23,325 nt of DNA from a virus: positions 1-23,325 of the IMG/VR virus record IMGVR_UViG_3300029319_000466; one strand, given 5' to 3'. Under the pieces are notes generated by a model, which searched no databases, had not been told where the DNA came from, and was given only the letters and a program-made list of their open reading frames with translations. A program made the position numbers and the translations under genes. Numbering within the stretch: the stretch's first letter is position 1; every line of letters starts with the position of its first letter. Below, piece by piece: positions 16,804-22,572 of the stretch.

Positions 16804-17142
16804 ATGGACGAAAAAATTGTTTTAGACTTCGATTCATGGAACATTAAACCTATTACAAGGAAACGAAACAGAATGAAACTTCAAATCAAGCTAAGTAAAG
16901 AAGAAGCGCAAGCGTTTAAGAACTTCCAGAAACTCGTTAAACCCCCTGAGATTGCTGAGGATGATTTCCTCAAAGGCATTTTCAAGATCGGTGTCGAGAC
17001 TATGGAAATGAAACTGATGGAAGCTGTTCAGGAGGCAGCGGCACAGGAAGCCGCCCAAGCTGAAAAGCAGGAGATCGAAGTTCCCGTCGTGGGAGAGGTC
17101 TCCGAAGTGAAACCCCAAACTGAAAGTACTGATGAAGTATAA
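16804..17142 (+). CDS. 112-aa acidic-tailed protein of unknown function
   Basis: Unrecognised. Residues 1-12 are acidic/aromatic (IVLDFDSW). Residues 16-27 are basic. Residues 24-78 look helical, with a short leading strand (KLQIKLSKEEAQAF), a shape that could suit a ribbon-helix-helix-like or other small DNA- or protein-binding fold. Residues 78-112 are Ala/Glu/Gln-rich and probably disordered. No Cys pairs or membrane segment. It overlaps the thioredoxin-like gene by 11 nt, so the two form a translationally coupled pair. It lies in the early/regulatory part of the window, between a nuclease and a sigma-like gene, so a regulatory role is possible but unproven. Confidence 0.6.
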   Translation: MDEKIVLDFDSWNIKPITRKRNRMKLQIKLSKEEAQAFKNFQKLVKPPEIAEDDFLKGIFKIGVETMEMKLMEAVQEAAAQEAAQAEKQEIEVPVVGEVSEVKPQTESTDEV

Positions 17143-17458
17143 ACTCGTTAGGCTTTCTAAGGAAAACGATTTGAATCGTGAACTTAGGAAGCAAAAGCGT
17201 GAGCGGGGAGAACTCTCCCTGCTATTCGTATCCCCTTGGGATAAGTATTGTAATAACTTGCTGGAGGAGTTGGAGGCAGCAAACAGAAACGCACCCGACA
17301 ATGCGAAGACTCTTTACATTGTAGATAGCTACAATATGCCCCACTCTTTTGTCATCTTCAAGAGTTCCATGCTACCGCAGTATGTGAACATCAAGAAGAG
17401 CAAGGTCTACTCGGAGGATTACCTCCCCTTTGTTTACAGAAACCTAGGCTTAGATTAA
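17132..17458 (+). CDS. Thioredoxin-fold-like protein lacking the CxxC pair
   Basis: This 108-aa protein follows the thioredoxin pattern. A strand LSLLFVSPWDKYC (28-40) corresponds to the 'strand-W-C-G-P-C' active site, but the first Cys is replaced by Asp (W36-D37-K38-Y39-C40). After a helix come a strand LYIVDS (61-66) and YNMPHSFVIFK (67-77), where Pro70 matches the cis-Pro before the next strand. With only one Cys it cannot carry out standard dithiol exchange, so a structural or binding role is more likely. It is coupled to the upstream 112-aa gene (11-nt overlap), converges on the gp55-like gene (9-nt overlap), and lies near a family A polymerase. The fold call is by eye. Confidence 0.5.
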   Translation: MKYKLVRLSKENDLNRELRKQKRERGELSLLFVSPWDKYCNNLLEELEAANRNAPDNAKTLYIVDSYNMPHSFVIFKSSMLPQYVNIKKSKVYSEDYLPFVYRNLGLD

Positions 17459-17791
17459 ATCTTTTTTAATTTCAGTGTAAGTTTCTATCTTTTCTAAATA
17501 CTTTTTGTTTTTGGTATACAATAACTTAAGATTATTTAGAATGATAGTGGTAAAGTAATTGAATGCGTTACCTCTTTGCGGGTCAAAGTTCTTGAGTGTT
17601 TTCAAAATTAACAGAAAACACTCTTGCTTTGCATCGTCTTCGTCTACTTTAAATGAGAACCCTGTGATGATGTTAGATATCAAGATGTCGAACATGCCGA
17701 AAAGTTCATCTTCATATGTACTCGGATCAGCTTTGTACAGTTTGATCATCTCTTCAAACTTTTCATTGTCTATGTAATGCTTTTCGGTCAT
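17450..17791 (-). CDS. gp55: Short gp55-like late-transcription sigma factor
   Basis: This 113-aa protein carries the sigma region-2-like core of T4 gp55, the factor that directs host RNA polymerase to late promoters. The stretch DDAKQECFLLILKTLKNFDP (52-71), followed by NAFNYFTTIILNNLKLLYTK (75-94), aligns by pattern with gp55 'W-K-Q-E-M...I-K-x-L-x-N-F-D' and 'N-x-x-A-Y-I-T-x...F'. The protein ends 20 residues later. T4 gp55 is 185 aa and ends with a hydrophobic sliding-clamp-binding motif that I do not see here. The ATG is preceded by TATAAT-N5 and no Shine-Dalgarno. It is a lone - strand gene whose 3' end overlaps the thioredoxin-like gene by 9 nt. A generic sigma-70 region 2 protein is the alternative. 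Confidence 0.75.
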   Translation of the reverse strand: MTEKHYIDNEKFEEMIKLYKADPSTYEDELFGMFDILISNIITGFSFKVDEDDAKQECFLLILKTLKNFDPQRGNAFNYFTTIILNNLKLLYTKNKKYLEKIETYTEIKKDLI

Positions 17792-17803
17792 AACATATTA
17801 TAG
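17792..17803. promoter_or_regulatory. 12-bp divergent mini-promoter region (gp55-like / polymerase)
   Basis: Only 12 bp lie between the two start codons. On the - strand TATAAT (17802-17797) is 5 nt from the gp55-like ATG. On the + strand TATTAT (17796-17801) is 2 nt from the ATG at 17804. Neither gene has a Shine-Dalgarno. Both transcripts would have to be leaderless or start within the neighbouring gene. Inference. Confidence 0.4.
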
Positions 17804-18820
17804 ATGACTAATTTACACTCATTGTATGCTGCTGATGAAGTTCAATCACATTGCGCTGATTGTTCTATTCTGCTGAAAAAGAAGCCTACTTATTGTGTTG
17901 AGGATTATAAGGATTTAGCGCCTTCTGAGGTACTTTTCCTGTCTGACTCAATCAAGTATAGGTTCGGCAGTTCGTATGCATTTTCTAAGCAAGAAATTTC
18001 TTTACTAGAAGAATTTTACCCAGGAGATTCCTTTCAGGTAGCCGCATCCGTCAAGTGCCCTTCTGTAAAAGAGGCAGACATGACGCCTGCAAACATGGAA
18101 GCGTGTCGTAACTACCTGCAAGCTACCGTAGACAAAGTAAAGCCTTTGCTTGTTTTTGTTTGTGGTAATTTGGCTATGAAGATGCTCATTAAGAAGAGCG
18201 GAATCACTAATAAGAGAGGTAAATCCTATGATTATACAACTGATAATGGGCACGATTGTGTCGTTGTTCCTATCTTCCATCCTTATTCTGTGGTTAAAGA
18301 ACCTCGGCATAGGGTACTCTTCGAAACGGATATCCGAAATGCATATGAGAAATATGTACTTGGCAAAACGCACGAAGGGAAGCTCGAATATAAAGTCCTC
18401 ACAGACATCGAAGAGTTCCAAGCCCTAGCAGACCAGCTTCAGGAATCTAAAGAGACTCTAGCGATTGATATTGAGACCACAGGACTAAACTTCCTAACTG
18501 ATAAGATACAGACAATAGCGATCTCATCACGCCAGAACAACTGGGTAATCCCTCTGGATCACAAGGATAGCCCTTTTAGGAAGGGACAACCTGAGTATGC
18601 TCAAGCGTGGAAATATCTTAGGAGAATACTAGAGAACCCCCTCAACAAGAAGGTATTCCACAATGCCAAGTTTGATCTTAAGTTTCTAATAAATTACGGA
18701 GTTTACACAAAGAATGTGTGGGATACTAAGATCATGCACCACCTTCTAGACGAGAACCTACCTAAGAGTTTGATGGACTTGGTTAAACTCTATTTCCCGA
18801 CCGAGCTTGAAAGCCTCTAG
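17804..18820 (+). CDS. polA: DNA polymerase I fragment 1: family-4-like uracil-DNA glycosylase plus N-terminal half of 3'-5' exonuclease
   Basis: In this 338-aa protein, residues 1-185 resemble family 4 UDG. The four [4Fe-4S] cysteines are in place as C17-x2-C20, C85 (VKCP) and C101 (EACRNYL). LVFVCGNLAMKML follows, then FHPYS with His159 in the catalytic-loop position. The usual GExPG at the first motif is replaced by LSDSI (46-50), so activity is uncertain. Residues 195-338 begin a DEDD proofreading exonuclease: ExoI DIETTG (D222, E224) and ExoII HNAKFDLKFL (N287, D291). The frame stops after LYFPTELESL, before ExoIII. UDG-exo-PolA is the layout of SPO1-type polymerases. The last 38 nt overlap the end of the inserted - strand lipoprotein gene. 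Confidence 0.88.
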   Translation: MTNLHSLYAADEVQSHCADCSILLKKKPTYCVEDYKDLAPSEVLFLSDSIKYRFGSSYAFSKQEISLLEEFYPGDSFQVAASVKCPSVKEADMTPANMEACRNYLQATVDKVKPLLVFVCGNLAMKMLIKKSGITNKRGKSYDYTTDNGHDCVVVPIFHPYSVVKEPRHRVLFETDIRNAYEKYVLGKTHEGKLEYKVLTDIEEFQALADQLQESKETLAIDIETTGLNFLTDKIQTIAISSRQNNWVIPLDHKDSPFRKGQPEYAQAWKYLRRILENPLNKKVFHNAKFDLKFLINYGVYTKNVWDTKIMHHLLDENLPKSLMDLVKLYFPTELESL

Positions 18821-19289
18821 CGATTTTCTCTAGAGCCTCGATTCGAGCTTCGTTTTTCTTCATAACTTGATCTTGTTCATCGTCCCGTGCATCAATATCT
18901 GCTTGGGAGACGGTGTTATGAATAGATCCAAACTTCTTAAACCAAGTTCGACCTTTCTTACTAAAGAGGGGGAGGAATACAAAGAGGATTAAATACCAAT
19001 AACCTATTGTTTTAATTAGACCGCCTGTTTCATGTATTGTGGATGCTGTGGTTCCTTGGACTGGCCCCGCTCCTGCTCCTGCCACTTGAGCAACGACTGC
19101 TGCTGGGCTTTGTGACGGCATAATCAGTTCAGTCACCATTACCCCTCCTGCTGCCCCTGCTGCTACAGCGGCTGGCTCTGGAACAAACGCTGCAACCGCA
19201 CCACCTCCGACTGCACCACCTATAGCATGTTTGATCGTGCTGCAACTGCTTGCAAAAACTAAAAGTAAAAGGACTGCTAATTTATTCAT
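18783..19289 (-). CDS. Membrane lipoprotein inserted in the split polymerase locus; spanin-like candidate
   Basis: This 168-aa protein starts at ATG 19289. A longer frame to 19352 would run through the next gene's start and would spoil the signal peptide. Residues 1-15 are a lipoprotein signal (MNKLAVLLLLVFASSC) with Cys16 as the lipidated residue. Residues 22-85 are Gly/Ala/Val-rich. TIGYWYLILFVFLPLF (about 94-109) is a membrane helix followed by basic KKGRTWFKKF, implying a cytoplasmic C-terminus. The rest is a charged, coiled-coil-like tail. An outer-membrane lipid anchor plus one inner-membrane helix resembles unimolecular spanins, which fuse membranes at lysis, though here the helix is not terminal. 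The final codons use the complement of the polymerase fragment's 3' end. I do not recognise a named family. Confidence 0.72.
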   Translation of the reverse strand: MNKLAVLLLLVFASSCSTIKHAIGGAVGGGAVAAFVPEPAAVAAGAAGGVMVTELIMPSQSPAAVVAQVAGAGAGPVQGTTASTIHETGGLIKTIGYWYLILFVFLPLFSKKGRTWFKKFGSIHNTVSQADIDARDDEQDQVMKKNEARIEALEKIARGFQARSGNRV

Positions 19290-19312
19290 TTTGGAATGTA
19301 TAATATATAGAC
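19290..19312. promoter_or_regulatory. Divergent mini-promoter region (lipoprotein / polymerase fragment 2)
   Basis: 23 bp separate the divergent ATGs. On the + strand TATAAT (19299-19304) is 8 nt before the ATG at 19313, with no Shine-Dalgarno. On the - strand a TATTAT element (19304-19299) is about 10 nt before the lipoprotein ATG. An in-frame TAA at 19301 shows fragment 2 cannot start further upstream. If active, this site would give fragment 2 its own transcript. Inference. Confidence 0.42.
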
Positions 19313-19792
19313 ATGCTAACGATTGAGAACCCCAAAAATTTTGATTGGTCATCCATGTCGCTCTCTGATTGTTGTGAGGGCAACGCCATGGATTCCTACT
19401 TTACTCTAAAGCTATTTGATTTGGTTAGCGAAAAGCTGGATGACCTAGGACTACTTCCTTTTGTGGAGAAAGTTTTGCCTAGTGCGCTAGAAACTTTTTC
19501 TGAGATGGAGCATGAGGGTCTTGTTGTCAGCACTGATAAGCTGAGCGTGCTTCAGAAAGAACTAAAGGAGTTGGTCTTAGATCAGGAGGACTCCTTATAT
19601 GTTTTCTCGCAAGTTCAAAAGACTGATAACCTATCCTCAAATAATGACCTCATAGATATATTTTATCTAAGGGAGGGAGGGTTTGAGTTTTATCCTCCTG
19701 ATAAAACAGCAAAAGGCGCACCTTCTGTTTCAGCGCCTACACTAAAGATTTTATTAGAGCAGATTAACGAAGAATTGGAGAAGCGATCATGA
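19313..19792 (+). CDS. polA: DNA polymerase I fragment 2: C-terminal half of exonuclease and start of thumb
   Basis: This 159-aa protein starts with MLTIENPKNFDWSSMSL and continues the exonuclease fold. CCEGNAMDSYFTLKLFDL (20-37) is the ExoIII region, with Asp27 aligned to the metal-binding Asp; the Tyr usual four residues earlier is not present. FSEMEHEGLVVS (62-73) is the classic PolA 'ME-x-x-G-i-x-V' helix leading to the polymerase domain. LSSNNDL then KGAPSVSAPTLKILLEQI (134-151) match the thumb-entry segment. The piece is in the same frame as fragment 1 but separated from its stop by 492 bp carrying the lipoprotein gene. It ends at a 4-nt ATGA overlap with fragment 3. Confidence 0.85.
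   Translation: MLTIENPKNFDWSSMSLSDCCEGNAMDSYFTLKLFDLVSEKLDDLGLLPFVEKVLPSALETFSEMEHEGLVVSTDKLSVLQKELKELVLDQEDSLYVFSQVQKTDNLSSNNDLIDIFYLREGGFEFYPPDKTAKGAPSVSAPTLKILLEQINEELEKRS
19777..19791 (+). promoter_or_regulatory. Ribosome-binding site and ATGA junction for polymerase fragment 3
   Basis: GGAG at 19777-19780 lies 8 nt before the ATG at 19789, and that ATG overlaps the TGA of fragment 2. The spacing is ideal for reinitiation and decides the start of fragment 3. It argues for a true gene boundary over a simple one-base error, although the GGAG also encodes part of fragment 2. Confidence 0.6.
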
Positions 19793-20910
19793 GTCCTAAG
19801 TGGCAGCATAGAGACGAGGGTAAAAAGATCAGTAAGAATGTTATCAAATCCAAGACCACCGATGAATTACGCAACGCTTCTAGGTTTATCTCTGGACTTC
19901 TAGATCTAAGAAAGGCTGAGAAGCTACAGAAGACTTATATTCATGGAACTCAGAAGGCTTTGGAATACAATGATAGCAGTAAACTGTATGTTGATTACCG
20001 ATTAGACGGAACCGCTACTGGAAGACTGTCCTGCGCTGCTTATAACGCAGCCAAACCTATGGGCGTCTCTTTCCACACACTTCCAAGAGAGACAAAGACA
20101 AACATTAGAAGTATGTTTGTTGCTCCAAAAGGAAAAGCGTTTATCACTGTAGACTATGCCGCCATGGAACTAAGAGTTCTAGCGCATATTGCTAAGGAGC
20201 AGAGTATGCAACACGCCTTCAACTCTGGGGCTGACCTACATAGTTACACGGCACGACTACTATTCAATAAAGAGAATATCACAAAGGAAGAAAGGCAGAT
20301 CGCAAAGACAGTCTCCTTCTTGATCGTTTATGGTGGAGGAGCTTTTAATCTGTCTGAGACCATGGCGATTCCTCTTGATAGGGCGGAGAAAATTATTAAA
20401 AATTACCAGAGGGTTTACCCTGGTATCTTCAGATACATGGAGCATGTGAATGAGTTTATCAAAGATAATGGGTTTGCTTATACTATATTCGGTAGGAGGC
20501 GCAATCTACACGATGTTCGCAGCAAAGATCGCTCGGTCGTTAATAGGGCATTAAGGCAGGGCCTGAATTTTACTATTCAAAGTTCTGCCTCAGACATCCT
20601 TTTGTGTGGGCTTTTGGGCGTCACAAAAAGATTCAAATCTAACGACTTGGATGCTCAAGTAGTGGCAACAGTTCACGACAGTCTAGAGATTATATCTTCC
20701 GAAAAAGATCTAGAAAAAACAATAGAGATCGTCTATGATGAACTAGTTAACTACCCTTACCTCAAAAAGCTTTTTGGTATTAACTTTGATGTTCCTTTTG
20801 GGGTAGATTTAGAGGTAGGTCGTTCCTTTGGTGATGGACAGGATGTGGAGTTCACAGACGGCAAGCCCACCAATGTACCAGAAATATTAGAGTATTTGCA
20901 TGAAAATTAG
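19789..20910 (+). CDS. polA: DNA polymerase I fragment 3: family A polymerase domain
   Basis: This 373-aa protein begins in the thumb (LLDLRKAEKLQKTYIHG, 37-53) and contains the complete palm and fingers. YVDYRLDGTATGRLSC (67-82) precedes motif A, DYAAMELR (122-129), with catalytic Asp122. Motif B is R169-x3-K173-x3-F177-x3-Y181-G182, equivalent to E. coli R754/K758/F762/Y766. Motif C is VHDS (295-298), with Asp297 catalytic and Ser where most family members have Glu. Phe at the 762 position has been associated with virulent phages. The fragment lacks any exonuclease of its own and would depend on fragments 1 and 2 for proofreading. It overlaps ThyX by 11 nt, forming an operon with nucleotide synthesis and recombination genes. 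Confidence 0.93.
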   Translation: MSPKWQHRDEGKKISKNVIKSKTTDELRNASRFISGLLDLRKAEKLQKTYIHGTQKALEYNDSSKLYVDYRLDGTATGRLSCAAYNAAKPMGVSFHTLPRETKTNIRSMFVAPKGKAFITVDYAAMELRVLAHIAKEQSMQHAFNSGADLHSYTARLLFNKENITKEERQIAKTVSFLIVYGGGAFNLSETMAIPLDRAEKIIKNYQRVYPGIFRYMEHVNEFIKDNGFAYTIFGRRRNLHDVRSKDRSVVNRALRQGLNFTIQSSASDILLCGLLGVTKRFKSNDLDAQVVATVHDSLEIISSEKDLEKTIEIVYDELVNYPYLKKLFGINFDVPFGVDLEVGRSFGDGQDVEFTDGKPTNVPEILEYLHEN

Positions 20911-21574
20911 GTGTCTAAACCAAGGCTCAGTTGAATTGATGAGCCATACCCAAGATGGGGATCTGTTAGTCGTGAATGCTGCACGATGTTCCTTTGATAA
21001 GCAGCATGAGGTGTTAGATCAGGAGGGGGATGTAAGGCTTATTAATTATCTAGCCAAACATAAGCACCTACTTCCCTTCAGGCACCCCTCCGCTACGATC
21101 AGGATCGAGGCTCCTATTTATGTGTTTAGACAGTTAGGCAAACACCAAGTAGGATTCTCATGGAGTGAGGTTTCAAGGCGCTACATTAAAAAACAACCCC
21201 ACTTCCATTATCCCATGCCAGAGGAGTGGAGGCTGTCTTCGGACAATATTAAGCAGGGTAGCTTAGAGGATCCCCTTCCTGAGCAAGATGCTTTGGATGT
21301 CGATAAGCAAGTAGACATGTTCTATATGTATGCAGATGATCTGTATACTGATCTTCTAGCTAAGGGTGTATGTCCTGAACAAGCCCGAATGGTGTTACCT
21401 CAAGCTATGATGACAACAACGGTTACTACAGGAACGCTGCTTGGCTGGCATCACCTATACACTTTGAGGACTGAAGAACATACTCAGAGGGAGACTCAAG
21501 TGTATGCTAGAGCCATAGGAGAGATTATGGCTGAGTTGTTCCCTGTGAGTTGGAAAGCATTATGCGAACATTAG
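20900..21574 (+). CDS. thyX: Flavin-dependent thymidylate synthase ThyX
   Basis: ThyX converts dUMP to dTMP using FAD, NAD(P)H and methylenetetrahydrofolate, supplying thymidine for phage replication. The 224-aa protein has the family's usual length. LPFRHPSATIRIEAPIYVF (59-77) leads into the signature region RQLGKHQVGFSWSEVSRRY (78-96). The canonical RHR triplet is KHQ here, a variant I recall from phage ThyX proteins, while the downstream Ser and SRRY are retained. LPQAMMTTTVTTG (about 168-180) and GWHHLYTLR with EEHTQRETQVYA (about 181-207) match the C-terminal substrate-binding helix pair. It begins 11 nt inside the polymerase gene and its end overlaps gp47 by 13 nt. Confidence 0.92.
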   Translation: MKIRCLNQGSVELMSHTQDGDLLVVNAARCSFDKQHEVLDQEGDVRLINYLAKHKHLLPFRHPSATIRIEAPIYVFRQLGKHQVGFSWSEVSRRYIKKQPHFHYPMPEEWRLSSDNIKQGSLEDPLPEQDALDVDKQVDMFYMYADDLYTDLLAKGVCPEQARMVLPQAMMTTTVTTGTLLGWHHLYTLRTEEHTQRETQVYARAIGEIMAELFPVSWKALCEH

Positions 21575-22572
21575 TATTAGGAGATATTCACATCTCCAAT
21601 AAGGATGCTGCATTAAGGGCAGCACAGGAGAAGTGTATCAAAAAGATATACGATGAGGAGCAGCCAGATCAAGTTATTCAATTAGGAGACTTCTTGGACT
21701 TCAGGAAGCCCTCTCCTGAGGCCCTCCTTACCGCTAAGAATATTATCGACCATTGGAGGCGTTCCTCTGATGTATATATTTTAAGAGGTAATCACTGTGC
21801 CAGCACTAAGGCTGATGATGGAGTCACAGCGATGAGCCTGTTTGATAGTCCTGCGTATGGCACTCAACATGAGGTGAAAATCATAACCCATACCTGGCTT
21901 GACCCAAAAACGAAGCGAGCCTTTATCGCACATTATGAAAATGAAGAACAGATTATACAATATCTTGCAGATTGCCCTAGAGATTACACTGTTTTTGGTC
22001 ACTTTGGGTATTTCGGTTGTCTTAATTCCGTTGGGGATCATGATTTTGATATCAACATTAATAGCTTCAACAATAACACTATTCTGGGTCATATTCACAG
22101 ACAAACTGAGAGAACATTTGTCGTGGGTGAAGAAGAGAAATCAGTCTTAATTCTTGGCACTCCCTACACTACAAACTTTGGTGAGTCAGGTAAAGATAAC
22201 TACTATGCGATCATAGAAGATGGTAAGACTACGCTTTATCAGGTAGATCACGGTCCTCGCCACATGATGATAAAGAACTCTGATCTATTAGAGAATGCAG
22301 AAAAGATAAATGACAAGAACTACCATACTTATCTGAGAGTTATTTTGGAAGCAGGAGAAACTCAAGTTAATTTAGAGGGCATTAAGCCTCACTCCATAGA
22401 TATTAAATATTCTCCTGCATTTGATGAAGAGGAAGTGTCAGAGTACAGCCCTAGCAGGGACCTTTTCCGCCTGAACGATGTTGTGATAGAGGACTACATA
22501 AGTTCAGCCAACTCTTCTATTGACAAAGACCGTCTTTTAGAAGGGTACAAATTATTAAAGTATGAAGATTAA
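21562..22572 (+). CDS. gp47: Recombination nuclease subunit, gp47/SbcD/Mre11-like
   Basis: This 336-aa calcineurin-like phosphoesterase pairs with the gp46 ATPase to process DNA ends for recombination-dependent replication. Metal-binding motifs in order are GDIH (7-10), GDFLD (42-46), GNH (76-78), HFGYFG (147-152) and GHIH (176-179). T4 gp47 is 339 aa. I chose ATG 21562 (MRTLVLGDIH) over the upstream TTG 21550: GGA 8-9 nt before it gives a ribosome-binding site, and the first beta strand then begins at residue 2 as in homologues. It overlaps ThyX by 13 nt and gp46 by 11 nt, indicating coupled expression. Confidence 0.94.
   Translation: MRTLVLGDIHISNKDAALRAAQEKCIKKIYDEEQPDQVIQLGDFLDFRKPSPEALLTAKNIIDHWRRSSDVYILRGNHCASTKADDGVTAMSLFDSPAYGTQHEVKIITHTWLDPKTKRAFIAHYENEEQIIQYLADCPRDYTVFGHFGYFGCLNSVGDHDFDININSFNNNTILGHIHRQTERTFVVGEEEKSVLILGTPYTTNFGESGKDNYYAIIEDGKTTLYQVDHGPRHMMIKNSDLLENAEKINDKNYHTYLRVILEAGETQVNLEGIKPHSIDIKYSPAFDEEEVSEYSPSRDLFRLNDVVIEDYISSANSSIDKDRLLEGYKLLKYED

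Noticed and set aside
16804-17142. 112-aa protein as a gp33-like late co-activator
   Set aside because: Only the size and a vague LDFD segment at the N-terminus suggest it; T4 gp33 has its clamp motif at the C-terminus and no other similarity is visible.
18815-18835. CTCTAG/CTAGAG hairpin at the end of polymerase fragment 1
   Set aside because: Only 6 bp with no following T run on either strand, so not a convincing terminator or recombination site.
18821-19312. Intein, intron or homing endonuclease as the cause of the polymerase split
   Set aside because: The fragment ends lack intein splice motifs, no LAGLIDADG, HNH or GIY-YIG pattern is visible, and the space is filled by the reverse-strand lipoprotein gene.
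19290-19352. Longer start for the lipoprotein (19352)
   Set aside because: It would overlap the start of polymerase fragment 2 and put 21 unrelated residues before a good lipoprotein signal peptide; ATG 19289 fits far better.
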